DNA of 64,000 nt, taken from contig JAMXDE010000008.1 in NCBI GenBank assembly GCA_026770025.1, positions 2,170,001 to 2,234,000 on the forward strand, in the 5' to 3' direction. Source of the DNA: Craspedostauros australis (taxonomy: Eukaryota; Bacillariophyta; Bacillariophyceae; Mastogloiales; Achnanthaceae). A model generated the notes under the pieces. That model was not told where the DNA came from and searched no databases. It worked only from the letters and a program-made list of their open reading frames with translations. The position numbers and the translations under genes were made by a program. Positions 40,630 through 51,282 of this stretch are shown here, in pieces. Position 1 is the first letter of the stretch; every line of letters starts with the position of its first letter.

Positions 40630-42054
40630 TTAAGGTTCGTTGTGCGTCTCAGGGGGCCATTCAGCTCCAGCTTCAACCTCAGCATCGCCCTTCTCTTCCT
40701 GATGCTCCTCCTGATCACCTTCAGCTTCAGCCGGGTCACCCAGCACCACATGGAAGGGATCAGTTTCAGGAGTAACGAGCGTTGCCCAATGTTCCGGGCC
40801 CATCTCGAATTCCTCGTCAGTGAGCAAGCACGCGTTAAAGGCAGCCATAACGGCTTCCTTGTCTTTCAAGTGTCCAATGATTACGAGCTCTTGTCTTCGA
40901 TCACCGTAGGGGTCAATCCAATAGGGGTCGACGGCATCGTCCACGCCGTCGGGCCAATCATCCTCGTCTATTGCTGCCCACCATGGATCGCCAAGAGTGA
41001 CCGCGTACTGATTGCCGGCCAGAGAGAAAATTGAGCGATATTCGGCACGGTTTACCAACCAACAGAATCCCTTGGCACGCAAGACAATAGACTTGTCAAA
41101 CGGAGGTTCGTCGCTGTCCAAGATGACTTGGAATAATTTTCCCAGCTTGGCAGGATGGAAGGGCTTGCTGGACTGAAAGGTCAAGCTGCTGATGCCGTAC
41201 TCTTCTGTCTCGGGAGTGTGCTCGCCGACGCGTGCCTCTTCGAGCCACCCTTTGTGTTGCTCGGCTTTCGTCATGGAAAACAAGCCAGTTCCCAAAAGGA
41301 ATTTCAGGGGCACCTTGGAAAAAGATGATTCCACAACCTTGGCATTGGGGTTCATCGTGCTGATCAAGCGACGGACGTAGTTCCGTTCATCGTCTCTAAG
41401 CAAATCACATTTGTTGAGGACGAGGACATTGGCAAATTCAACTTGATCGCACAGCAAATGCGAGATAGTGCGGGCATCATCCGGATCAGACTGCCACTCG
41501 CGTTCCTGCAGAGACTCCAGGCTGTCCAGTTCGGAGAAGAAGCGGGAGCCATCCACGACTGTGACCAGGGTATCAAGACTCGCCACGTCGCCCAAGGTCA
41601 CACCGGTCGAGTCTTTGAAGGTGAAGGTTTCGGCGACAGGCATGGGCTCGGAAATACCGCTCGATTCGATCAGGAGGTAGTCGAAGGTGCCCTTGGCTGC
41701 GATGGCAGAGACTTCGGTCAACAAGTCTTCTCGCAGGGTACAGCAGATGCAACCATTTGACATTTCCACCATGTGTTCTTCTCGTTGGACGATGCTCGTC
41801 TTTTTCAGCAAAGCTGCATCGATGTTGATGGTGCCCATGTCATTGACGAGGACAGCCACGGTGAAACCTTCGTAGTTGGCCAGGATGTGTGACAAGAGGG
41901 TGGTCTTGCCGGATCCCAAGAAGCCAGACAAGAGGGTGACCTTCAATTTGGGTTCTGGTTTCTCGCCATCCTTGGAGATACCTTGCTCTGGCTCCGCGGT
42001 TTTGGCTTCGTCTGAGTGTTTTGGTTCATTGACGTCCTTCATGGCAGCGATCAT
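40630..42054 (-). CDS. G3E-family (COG0523/CobW-like) GTPase, N-terminally shortened copy
   Basis: 474 aa from ATG 42054. It has Walker A LLSGFLGSGKTT (about residues 40-51), the CXCC metal motif GCICCTLR (about 103), an ESSGISEP switch motif, the NKCDL guanine-specificity motif and a C-terminal CobW_C domain (KGFCWLVNRAE). Such proteins are GTP-driven metallochaperones or insertases; many COG0523 members handle zinc. The C-terminus is acidic. Compared with the copy at 52463-54910 it lacks about 350 N-terminal residues plus an internal stretch of about 50 residues just before the GTPase domain, and an in-frame TAG lies immediately upstream of the ATG. All GTPase motifs are intact, so it may be a functional short paralog. 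Confidence 0.87.
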   Translation of the reverse strand: MIAAMKDVNEPKHSDEAKTAEPEQGISKDGEKPEPKLKVTLLSGFLGSGKTTLLSHILANYEGFTVAVLVNDMGTINIDAALLKKTSIVQREEHMVEMSNGCICCTLREDLLTEVSAIAAKGTFDYLLIESSGISEPMPVAETFTFKDSTGVTLGDVASLDTLVTVVDGSRFFSELDSLESLQEREWQSDPDDARTISHLLCDQVEFANVLVLNKCDLLRDDERNYVRRLISTMNPNAKVVESSFSKVPLKFLLGTGLFSMTKAEQHKGWLEEARVGEHTPETEEYGISSLTFQSSKPFHPAKLGKLFQVILDSDEPPFDKSIVLRAKGFCWLVNRAEYRSIFSLAGNQYAVTLGDPWWAAIDEDDWPDGVDDAVDPYWIDPYGDRRQELVIIGHLKDKEAVMAAFNACLLTDEEFEMGPEHWATLVTPETDPFHVVLGDPAEAEGDQEEHQEEKGDAEVEAGAEWPPETHNEP

Positions 42055-42837
42055 CTATTGACATGGGTTGGTTGGTTGGTTGGACTTCGATACTGGCGGC
42101 AGAAGATTGAATGCAACGATAGATGGCAGGTGGTGTCTCAGGATGGGTGGATGGGAGAGCTGCGAGAATGTATGAGCATGGTGCACAAGATCTGGCCGTA
42201 CGAGGATGACACACAATGATTGGTGGGAGGCCATCAACAAGATCTCGCTGGAGTTGCTCACTCTCACATTACTGACATCTCGAAATGCACACAGATCGTG
42301 GCGGCAGAAGTCTGGATTTGGGTTGGGTGATGATGTGAGAATACAGCCTTCAAAGGCCTCTGTCACCGGCAAGATCGAGCATCAACTTGTGTGTGTTTGA
42401 CTTGCGCCGTGTCCATGAAGAAGAGAAGCCCATCTGTATCTAGGCCATATTTCGATGTCGCAATCAAAAGGCCATTGGGTCTGTCCTTCGCCAACCCACG
42501 AAACGAAGTTATTGTGGACCAACCGTTTGTTGCTTGGCTCGTTGACAATCAAGTATGGAGTCATTGCTTCGGAATGATTACCGCTTCAATGGCCTCAATG
42601 AAAAATCCATAAGTGCCTGTCACAACAGAGAAACTCAAAGACAAGAAGAAGACTCGCATCCACGTTCCCCAGGTTCCAGCACAAGACGGCCATCCCAAGT
42701 TTGCACAGTTCGAAACAAGATTTGGGACACTCTTTTAGTTGCACCATTGGTACTCGAACCAACACATATGGATACCATTGGTGTGGAGTAATCGATTGTG
42801 TTGCTCGACGCGAATCTGTCCGTTGTCGCATCCGTAC
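42055..42837. other. Intergenic, upstream of G3E copy 2, part of duplication
   Basis: About 780 bp. Patches match the upstream region of copy 3 (for example CAGAAGATTGAATG at 42102 and about 55063, and the GGATGGGTGGATGGGAGA run), so it is a diverged duplicate of 55050-55400. No gene is seen. Confidence 0.6.
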
Positions 42838-42842
42838 TAGCA
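42838..42842. repeat. C4 target-site duplication, left copy
   Basis: TAGCA, repeated at 51989-51993. Confidence 0.85.
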
Positions 42843-43548
42843 AGTTGAAGTTCAACTAAGAACCGACTACTTTCCTTGTTAGGGTATCCCGTGTCGTCGC
42901 TTGAAACTACTTTTGGCGCGTAAATTGCCCAAGCCCGACAATGGACAGACCTTTCTTGCCCTCCCCTCTTTTCAGTCACGAATCGTTCCCGATTCCCATG
43001 CTACGGTCCGTCTAAGCCAACCAACGCATGTGGGAACTATATGCTCCCAAGATCCTGTCAGATGGACTTCACCTGGATTCCCTTTTGCTGCCACGACGTT
43101 TGCTGGCCATGCCAGCCACACCATGGGCAATCTAAGCTGCTTCAACCTCAGCAATGGAATCCTGATGCAAGTTCAACCTGCTGGCTCCGGATGCGCAGCT
43201 CCCATCCCTTCAACATCTGCTGAAGCCACGAGACCTACTGCATGACATCGCCAGCGATTCAGGGGAGAAGGACATGGAGGAAAGTACAGCCTCTTCTCAG
43301 CACTGAACCATGAGGGTCAGTGCAGAGCCGTGCCAATACATGACTATCGTTTCTTCATCCTGCCTACAGCTACTAACTCATAATAACAAGCTCAGATTAG
43401 TACAAACACTACTACTCTATTCATCGTTACAAGCCTTAACAGCCATACAACATTCAAGCCCAGTGAACTGCGTTAATCGGCCTCATCTGAAGCCGGCAGT
43501 CCACAAGGCCTACTCCGGTTCGTCTACGAAAGTACACGAATCCTAACT
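42843..43548 (+). repeat. C4 5' LTR
   Basis: 706 bp, one visible mismatch to 51283-51988. It starts AGTTGAAGTTCAACT, itself a near-palindrome. Confidence 0.92.
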
Positions 43549-43560
43549 GGTAGCTGCGAG
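43548..43560 (+). other. C4 primer binding site
   Basis: TGGTAGCTGCGAG is complementary to a tRNA ending CGCAGCT-A-CCA. A U72 opposite A1 is characteristic of initiator Met tRNA. The first T may also be the last base of the LTR, so the exact LTR/PBS junction is ambiguous by one base. Confidence 0.7.
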
Positions 43561-43973
43561 TGGTTTCATTACATTCACCCAACTCTATTGAACAACTTCC
43601 TCTGCCAACCGCTCGCACGGTCTCTCAGAGACCAAGCCAAAAGGCGCAGCTCGCAAACCGAGCAACCCAACTCAAGCAAGACCCCAAGGTCTTCATCCGC
43701 ATGCACCTGGATCATCACCAGACGCCAGCGCTCGAAAACCGAGCAACTCAAGACAAAAGTCCCAACTGCCAGTGACCGACAGTGTCACCGGACAGCAGCC
43801 TCTGCCAAGCAAGCAATCCAACCGCTTGAACACCAAGCGCTTGCCTTCTCAAAAGCCTTCGCCGAGCCTCAGTGCACACCTTCCAAAGAAGTGAGACCAA
43901 GCGAAATCAGCAGGACGCAAGAAAGATCGATCCGTGAAGTCCGAAGACCTCTCTGAAGCCCACGCCATCCACC

Positions 43974-46900
43974 ATGGCGGATGAGGCTGTCCCCCTCACG
44001 CTGGAAGAGCTGCAAGCGCAGCTCCAAGCGCTCACCACTGAGAATGCGCGCCTCACACAGGCCGCAATCGCAGCCGAAACAGCTGTAGAAGCAGCAAGAG
44101 TGGCAGCGGCAACCACGCAAACAGCGTCGGGAGCCAGTGCCACCCCTCTCCGCGCCGGTCTCAACCCAGGCGGAACCGGGACGACAACCCGTGATGACCT
44201 CAACCCCTCCTTCCTAAGCGGGAGTCTCTTTGGCGACATTGAGACTCCAGGAACCAAAAAGAGGGACGATCCCGGCAGTGAAAGCGAAGACGGAGACCCC
44301 GACCTCTCCGGCAAGCCAACGGCCCCCATCATGGGAGGTCTCCGCCTGCAAGGCCGCAACTGGGTCCCCTGGACAGGAGGAGCACCGAACTCAACCTGGA
44401 CGGGCCTCGAAGACGAATCCCAGACCATGTGGACGAACTCCCAACAGCAGAGAATCCTTCACAACGGGGCGGACTCCACAAACCAATCCAAGCGCGAAAC
44501 CGGATTATCCGACAAGTTCAAGAAAGGAAACAGCATTCAGCAATTCGTTCGCCTGGTGCGAAATCACTTGTCCAAGACCGGACTCATCACCATGGCCTAC
44601 ATCTCCAATGACACGGCCACATCCAAGATGACCTGTGTTCTCGATGCTCCGGCCTCCTTCACTCTTGACGACGCCACAAGGCACTTCGATGAGTACAGTC
44701 CAAGATGGGACCACTACGACGTCCAAAACAACTGGACGGCCGCAGCCTTCTTCCGTGACAGCCTTGACCCAGCCCTCGAAGACCAGCTCATGAACCGCAT
44801 CGAGCCGAAGTATCACAACAACTTCATCACGCTCTTCATCGAGTTCATGAACAGCATCACGGCCAACTCGCTGGATGAGCAAGACATGATCACGGATCGC
44901 ATTCGCTCCGTCCGAAGCCACCAATTTGCTGGTGACAATGTGGGATCCATGGCCGTCCATCTCCGCTCGCTCTGCAAGCGCCTCGACGACGCCGGTCGCT
45001 TCGACCTCCGTCTCCTCCGCAACATCCTTGATGCCTTCCTCCAAGCAGGTGGGAAGAGCCTCTCCGGTGAACAGTACCGACGTCCTCTCTATGTGATGAA
45101 GGATGACCTTGAGAAGATTCTCATGCGTCTCCCCATATTCACGTACGAGCACGCCTTGCCAAAGCTGGCCGCCAAGGACCTCACGTGGATGGCGATTTGC
45201 AACAAGGCACAGGCCTCGTACGACAACGAGGTACGCGGGGACCGCTGGCATGCCACTCGACGCGTCAGGGACACTGGCGTTCCTAGAACTTCGTACGCGA
45301 ACAACGCCACGAACAAGCACAGCGCCAACGTCCTCGAACAACACAGAGGGTTCACCAAGAAGAACGGAGCGAAGGTACCAGCCAAAAAAGGCAGAGAACA
45401 CAACGGCAACCGTAACTCCAATCGTGGGTGGTCGTCCACGCCACCCAAGGCCGGGGAGCCACAGTGCAAGCTCGTCAACGACAAGACCTTCATGTGGTGT
45501 GCTAAGTGTCGCCGATGGCGCCTCTCGCACAACACAGAGAGCCACCAGGACAACTTCAAGCCTAAGGCAACCGGCAAGGCGAACCCCAAGACTGACAACC
45601 TCGAAATCGACATGGCAGCTTGGACGTGCTTCACCGCCGCAGCCAGCCAGGACAAAGACACCTGGTGGTCTCTAGTGTGGAACCTCTTCACCTCCTTCAA
45701 CTACCTCAGTGGAACCATTGGCGTAATCCTGTCCTTCGTAACGCTTCAAGTCATCGCGCTGGGGGTTGTACATGGATGGTACATCGCAGCGGCAAACGTT
45801 TGGATGATCACAGCCATCACGCTGGTACTACTACACACCAACGTCCCGCGAAGGCCACACACTCTCCGCTCCAACGATTTGACCTACTCAAAGGCGAGGA
45901 TCAAGGAAGAAGCCAAGCGACACCAAGTCCGTCCAACCCGCTTCAATGAAGCTGTAACACGCAGTCTTCATGATGTGATGATTGAGCGGACCGAAATGTC
46001 CGACCAAACGCCAAAACGAAACAAGCGTCGTTGGGTTCGCCGAACCCGAACCAAAACTCGCAAATCGAAACCAAGGCGTCCCAACCGAAGTGGTCCGAAA
46101 TTGTCAACCAAGCCACCCACTTATGGCAAAAGACACTATTCGCCACCTCGAGGGTCGCCTTGCGTGACTGATCGGCACCACCATCGCACTTTTGGAGGTC
46201 AACCCCTCTCACATGATTTTTGGCGTCTCTATCCCAAATTCGACCTCACGACTGGTGAACGCGAAACTACTGCGTGCTCCACTTCGTTTGAACATCTCCT
46301 GACTCTCCATGGCCTTGCCTCCTTCTTCACTAATCGTCACGCTTTCGCATCCCCCCGAAAGGCCGAAGGCTATCTGTCCCCCAGTGAACCTTTTGAGCTC
46401 GTGTGGGACAGCGGGGCATCCATCTCTGTCACCAACGACATCAACGATTTTTGTGACACTCCAAACGCTCCTCCAAAACCGACTTTTCTCAATGGATTTC
46501 TGAAAAAGATCCAAGTGAAAGCGCTCGGGACTGTGGAGTGGCACATTCTGGATGTGACGGGCAGCCCGCGTACGCTACGACTACCCGCCTTCCACGTGCC
46601 TCAGTCACGCGTCAAGCTAATCAGCACGTCAAGTCTTTTGGAAGAATACCCCGGTGAGACTATCACCTTTGACAAGACCTCCTGCAAACTCAGCGGAGTC
46701 AAGGGAAGCGACAACCGAAACGCAATCATCGCGATCTACAAGAAGACAACGAAGCTCCCTACCTCAACTGGATATGGCTCGGACAACATCCACGACCTAC
46801 CATCAGCACTCTTCTCAATCGTCTCTACTGTATCAGAACACAACGTGAATATATCCGAACCGCAAAAAGAACTCCTTCGATGGCATTATCGCCTCGGGCA

Positions 46901-49900
46901 CTTATCCTTCGGCCGAGTGAAGTTCCTATTGCGATCGGGTGTGCTCACAGGGTCCGAAGCATCAAAGAAGATGCATACGGCAGCTGCCAAAGTGACGAGC
47001 CTCCCCCTCTGTGCTGCGTGTCAGTTCGGAAAACTGCACCGACGCCCATCACCAGGCATAACTCAGCATGTTGTCCGTGACAGACAAGGAGCCCTACGCA
47101 CTGATCACTTGTTCCCCGGCCAACAAGTATCCGTTGACCACTTCGTCGGACGCACACCAGGACGCCTCTTCTCAGGACGAGGAAAAGGTGACCCAACCGA
47201 CATGCACAAGGGAGGAGCCATCTTCGTAGACCATGCTTCAGGTTACATCCACGTGGAACCGGTGGCCGCTCTCACGACTCATGCTACTCTAGAAGCAAAA
47301 GAGAAGTTCGAGCTCATGTGCCGCGATGTGGGCGTACCCGTCAGATCCTACCTCTCGGACAACGCAACTACATTCACATCGCCAGAATACACAAGACACC
47401 TTGAGGCCTTCCATCAGGTCCACCGGTTCGCCGGTGTAGGGGCGCATCACCACAACGGGATAGCGGAAAGAAGCATCCGAACTATCGTGTCAATGGCTCG
47501 AACCATGATGATGCACCAAAGCATCCACTGGCCAGACATCTTCGACGCGCAACTGTGGCCGATGGCCGTGGTACACGCGGCTTACATCTACAACCGCGTT
47601 CCTAACCCAGCGACAGGGCTAACCCCCTACGATATACTCGCCCACATCCGACTCCCGCTCAAGCAACTACACAACCTGCATGTGTGGGGCAGCCCCGTTT
47701 ATGTACTAAACAAAGCGCTGGCTGATGGACGCAAAATCCCGCGCTGGGAACCAAGAGGTGAACAATACGTGAACATGGGCCTCTCAACAAAGCACGCGTC
47801 CACGGTTCCCCTAGTACTGTCGTTGCGGACCGGATCCATCACGCCGCAGTTTCATGCTGTCTTCGATGACTGGTTCGCCACCATATCAACGGACCCCAAA
47901 CACTTGCCCGACTATCGGTCTGATGAATGGACGCGAATGTTTGGGGACACGACGTTTCAGTACCCATTCGACGAAGACGATGTGGAAGCCATGGAACAAG
48001 AGGACACCTTCGCGTCGGACGCCGTCGATCAGGAACGCCTGCGACGCAACGACGCTCCTGTTCCAGGAACTACTCCACCAGCCGTGTACCAACCACCACC
48101 CGAAAGGCGAGAAGCGGGAACGACTCCGGTACCTCCAGGAGAAGAGCTCCCGGTAACGCCGCCAATGGTTGACGCCCTCAGCGACTCTCTGACCCCTCGG
48201 ATGCAAGCCTCAGAGGGAGAGGCACCACGAGTACAGCCAACTGAGGGAGCCGCAGAGAACCCGCCAGATATCGAACCAGCAGAGCAACCAACTCCACGGA
48301 TCCCACGACCGGAACACACACAGGTACCGCCGATCACCGTGAAGCAAGAACCGGCTTCCCCAGTCTACACGCGAACACCCTCTCCAGTCCCCGTTACAGA
48401 TGAAGCAGTCCCAGCACAGAGACCGCGGAGCACGCGAGCGCGCAAGCAACCCCTGCGTTTCACTTACCAACGCTTGGGAGGCAAAGCAGCGTGGCTGGAC
48501 GACGAGGACGCCGAAGAGTACTACTTCTGCCCAGCAGTAGCCAGTATGCATGAGGACGAACATGATGAGACAGCGCTTCAAATGCACCCTGACTCACCCT
48601 CTCTGATGAAATTCTCACACGCCATTCTCGACTGTCTCAAAACGATTGAACCCCTCCAACGAAAAGGCACCGACTCTCTCTCCATCGATCTTCACCAATT
48701 CAAGGTGGACGCCCACTACCTACTACGTCGATTGAGGCTACGTTTCAAAACTTTGAATCCTCGCGCCCTAAACCATTCGCTCCCGCCACTTGAACCGAAG
48801 CACGACAACCGCAAAACGGAAGCCTACATCAACATGGCCGACTGGTGGGTCCCCAACCCCGACACCATGAACGACGAAGGCCTCGTCGACTTCGATGAGG
48901 TATACGAGGATCTCTACAGCGACGTGACGGCGTACTTCGACGAAGGTCTAAACCAACTCATCTGCAGCGAGAGCAATAGAACTCTACTGACCAACTACGC
49001 AGTAGAGAAGCTCATCAACAAGCTGAGCGAATTCATCCGCACTGGCGCCACAAGCCCTGACTTCGACGCCCTGGACTTTCTGCGACACGCAAAGAGGGGC
49101 GGATGGCACAAAGACGATATCGAGGCTTCGCTACGTGCAGGTCTGCTCCCACCAAAGAGCAACACTAACGCCAGCACTTTGGGCAAGCGAGCACAGTCGG
49201 TGTGGACTGAGATTGGTCATCACCCTCGTGCTCGCCTGATGTACGAACTGTTCCGACGCCAGATCACCACTCTGCGCCCTGGACCATGGCCGTTGCCGAA
49301 TGAACGTGATGTGGACGAATTTGCTCTTGAATTGTGGCCTTTCAACGCGAAACCTCTGTTGACAGAGCCCAAGACACGAAATTCGAACAACGAAACATCA
49401 CCCCGTTCTCTTCTGCGCGTCGACCCAACGACGATCCTCGACACCAACAGCATCATCCCGTCAACCGACTGGGCCAACATCGAGCAACACGCCTACGCTA
49501 CATCACTCGTCGAACCAAGTTCCGACACGACCAACTATCCTATCTACGTGGACGGCCACATGATGAGCTACTTTGTCACAGGCGGCGACTTCGACATTAC
49601 TGAACGCTCAACAGCTTACAAAGCATCGACCAATGATCCAGACACTCTCTCCTTTGATGAAGCACTCAAGGACAACAACAAAGAAGAGTGGATGCAAGCC
49701 GCAAGCAAGGAGATCAAGGAGCTCACCGAAAAGGGCACCTGGGAAGAAGTGGACAGAACCCGCGTCTTTGACCCAGTCTACCCCGGAACGTGGGTCTTCC
49801 GTTGTAAGCGCCTCCCAGATGGAACCATCAAGAAATACAAGGGCCGCTGGTGCTGTCGAGGCGACCTCATGAAAGAGGACGCCTCCACTTACGCTCCCGT

Positions 49901-51212
49901 CGTGGCATGGTCGTCCGTCCGCATCTTCCTGAGCACCGCCATCGTCATGGGCTGGCCCACGACCTCGATCGACTTCACCAACGCCTTCGTCCAGGCCAAG
50001 ATCCACAAGCCTGTCTACCTCTGTCTCCCGTGCGGATTCAAATCCAGCAAGGGCGCCAACACGTGCCTCAAGCTCAACAAAAGCTTGTACGGTTTGACTA
50101 TTGCTCCCCGCCTCTGGTATGACCACCTCATCAAGGCGCTCCTCGGCGAAGGATTTAAGGCATGCGATCAGGAACAATGTCTGTTCATCAAACCGGAAAT
50201 CATGATTGTTCTCTACGTCGACGACGCCGGCATCGCGTCCAAAACGCAAAAGGTGGCAGACGAGTTCATCGTGTCGATGCGCAAACGTGGGTTCGAGCTC
50301 ACTCGGGAAGGCAGCTTTACGGAGTTCCTCGGAATTGAGCTACTCAGGGACCCCAAGTCGGACTGCATCCATCTCCGCCAGCCAGGACTCATTCAGAAGG
50401 TGCTCACTGCCACAAGAATGACCAACTGCAGCCCATGCCCCGTGCCAACGACACAGATTCCGCTCGGAAAGGACGCAGGCGGACCACTCTTCGACGAGAA
50501 GTGGAATTATCGCTCCGTCGTCGGCATGTTGCTCTACTTGACAACGAACACGCGCCCTGACCTCGCCTTCGCCGTCTCTCAAGTTGCCCGCTTCGGCCAC
50601 GACCCGCGCCGCTCCCACGGAAAAGCGATCAAGCGAATCATGCGCTATCTCAAGAGCACCGAGAGCATGGGTACGATCGTCAATCCTACGGGCAAGCTCG
50701 ACCTCAAGTGCTTCGTGGACGCCGACTTCGCTGGACTCTACAAGCGCGAAGACGACACGAGCGCAACTTCCGTCACTTCCCGCACCGGATATCTCATTAC
50801 ATTGGGTGGGTGCCCGCTAGTCTGGAAGTCCAAGCTCCAGACAGAAATCGCTCTCTCTACCATGGAAGCGGAATACGCGGCCCTGTCCCTGGCCATGCGC
50901 GCACTCATCCCCATCCAGCAGCTCATTCGCCAAGTCATCGACAACGCCGGCACAAGCATGCCGCTGCACACGCAGCTCCAATGTACAGTGTTCGAAGACA
51001 ACCAGGGATGCATCGTGCTCGCCACCAACCATCAACCTACGGCACGCACTAAGCACTTCCTGACCAAGTGGCACTTCTTCTGGTACTGGGTCAAGGCAGG
51101 GTTCATTTGCATCACACACATCGCCACAACCGAACAACCCGCCGACATCTTCACAAAGGGGCTGGCGGTCGTTCTCTTCGAGTATCTGCGCAAGCAGATT
51201 ATGGGCTGGTAA
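43974..51212 (+). CDS. C4 Gag-Pol polyprotein with membrane-like segment
   Basis: 2412 aa from ATG 43974 (context ACCATGG). It begins with a coiled coil (EELQAQLQALTTENARL), then a gag-like helical region and a CX2CX6HX4H finger (WCAKCRRWRLSHNTESH, near residue 505). Next comes a hydrophobic stretch of about 60 residues (about 562-625) that reads as two transmembrane helices, followed by a basic region. Then the protease WDSGAS (about 811), HHCC finger (WHYRLGHL...CAACQFGKLH), integrase (VDHFVG, LSDNATTF, HHNGIAERS) and a Pro/Glu-rich linker. A region of about 300 aa of unknown type follows (48600-49500). The reverse transcriptase has SIDFTNAFVQA and YVDD (about 2081), and RNase H has CFVDADFAG, STMEAEYAA and EDNQG. 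It has no internal stops. Confidence 0.94.
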   Translation: MADEAVPLTLEELQAQLQALTTENARLTQAAIAAETAVEAARVAAATTQTASGASATPLRAGLNPGGTGTTTRDDLNPSFLSGSLFGDIETPGTKKRDDPGSESEDGDPDLSGKPTAPIMGGLRLQGRNWVPWTGGAPNSTWTGLEDESQTMWTNSQQQRILHNGADSTNQSKRETGLSDKFKKGNSIQQFVRLVRNHLSKTGLITMAYISNDTATSKMTCVLDAPASFTLDDATRHFDEYSPRWDHYDVQNNWTAAAFFRDSLDPALEDQLMNRIEPKYHNNFITLFIEFMNSITANSLDEQDMITDRIRSVRSHQFAGDNVGSMAVHLRSLCKRLDDAGRFDLRLLRNILDAFLQAGGKSLSGEQYRRPLYVMKDDLEKILMRLPIFTYEHALPKLAAKDLTWMAICNKAQASYDNEVRGDRWHATRRVRDTGVPRTSYANNATNKHSANVLEQHRGFTKKNGAKVPAKKGREHNGNRNSNRGWSSTPPKAGEPQCKLVNDKTFMWCAKCRRWRLSHNTESHQDNFKPKATGKANPKTDNLEIDMAAWTCFTAAASQDKDTWWSLVWNLFTSFNYLSGTIGVILSFVTLQVIALGVVHGWYIAAANVWMITAITLVLLHTNVPRRPHTLRSNDLTYSKARIKEEAKRHQVRPTRFNEAVTRSLHDVMIERTEMSDQTPKRNKRRWVRRTRTKTRKSKPRRPNRSGPKLSTKPPTYGKRHYSPPRGSPCVTDRHHHRTFGGQPLSHDFWRLYPKFDLTTGERETTACSTSFEHLLTLHGLASFFTNRHAFASPRKAEGYLSPSEPFELVWDSGASISVTNDINDFCDTPNAPPKPTFLNGFLKKIQVKALGTVEWHILDVTGSPRTLRLPAFHVPQSRVKLISTSSLLEEYPGETITFDKTSCKLSGVKGSDNRNAIIAIYKKTTKLPTSTGYGSDNIHDLPSALFSIVSTVSEHNVNISEPQKELLRWHYRLGHLSFGRVKFLLRSGVLTGSEASKKMHTAAAKVTSLPLCAACQFGKLHRRPSPGITQHVVRDRQGALRTDHLFPGQQVSVDHFVGRTPGRLFSGRGKGDPTDMHKGGAIFVDHASGYIHVEPVAALTTHATLEAKEKFELMCRDVGVPVRSYLSDNATTFTSPEYTRHLEAFHQVHRFAGVGAHHHNGIAERSIRTIVSMARTMMMHQSIHWPDIFDAQLWPMAVVHAAYIYNRVPNPATGLTPYDILAHIRLPLKQLHNLHVWGSPVYVLNKALADGRKIPRWEPRGEQYVNMGLSTKHASTVPLVLSLRTGSITPQFHAVFDDWFATISTDPKHLPDYRSDEWTRMFGDTTFQYPFDEDDVEAMEQEDTFASDAVDQERLRRNDAPVPGTTPPAVYQPPPERREAGTTPVPPGEELPVTPPMVDALSDSLTPRMQASEGEAPRVQPTEGAAENPPDIEPAEQPTPRIPRPEHTQVPPITVKQEPASPVYTRTPSPVPVTDEAVPAQRPRSTRARKQPLRFTYQRLGGKAAWLDDEDAEEYYFCPAVASMHEDEHDETALQMHPDSPSLMKFSHAILDCLKTIEPLQRKGTDSLSIDLHQFKVDAHYLLRRLRLRFKTLNPRALNHSLPPLEPKHDNRKTEAYINMADWWVPNPDTMNDEGLVDFDEVYEDLYSDVTAYFDEGLNQLICSESNRTLLTNYAVEKLINKLSEFIRTGATSPDFDALDFLRHAKRGGWHKDDIEASLRAGLLPPKSNTNASTLGKRAQSVWTEIGHHPRARLMYELFRRQITTLRPGPWPLPNERDVDEFALELWPFNAKPLLTEPKTRNSNNETSPRSLLRVDPTTILDTNSIIPSTDWANIEQHAYATSLVEPSSDTTNYPIYVDGHMMSYFVTGGDFDITERSTAYKASTNDPDTLSFDEALKDNNKEEWMQAASKEIKELTEKGTWEEVDRTRVFDPVYPGTWVFRCKRLPDGTIKKYKGRWCCRGDLMKEDASTYAPVVAWSSVRIFLSTAIVMGWPTTSIDFTNAFVQAKIHKPVYLCLPCGFKSSKGANTCLKLNKSLYGLTIAPRLWYDHLIKALLGEGFKACDQEQCLFIKPEIMIVLYVDDAGIASKTQKVADEFIVSMRKRGFELTREGSFTEFLGIELLRDPKSDCIHLRQPGLIQKVLTATRMTNCSPCPVPTTQIPLGKDAGGPLFDEKWNYRSVVGMLLYLTTNTRPDLAFAVSQVARFGHDPRRSHGKAIKRIMRYLKSTESMGTIVNPTGKLDLKCFVDADFAGLYKREDDTSATSVTSRTGYLITLGGCPLVWKSKLQTEIALSTMEAEYAALSLAMRALIPIQQLIRQVIDNAGTSMPLHTQLQCTVFEDNQGCIVLATNHQPTARTKHFLTKWHFFWYWVKAGFICITHIATTEQPADIFTKGLAVVLFEYLRKQIMGW

Positions 51213-51273
51213 AACCAGCAATACCAAGGATGGAGTTTTCTTCGAAATCTACGTCTTGTCACGACACAACACT

Positions 51274-51282
51274 GAGAGGGAG
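51274..51282 (+). other. C4 polypurine tract
   Basis: GAGAGGGAG immediately before the 3' LTR. Confidence 0.75.

Noticed and set aside
42901-43546. Frames of 114 and 78 aa, repeated at 51341-51986
   Set aside because: They lie within the C4 LTR pair; no protein-like features beyond duplication.
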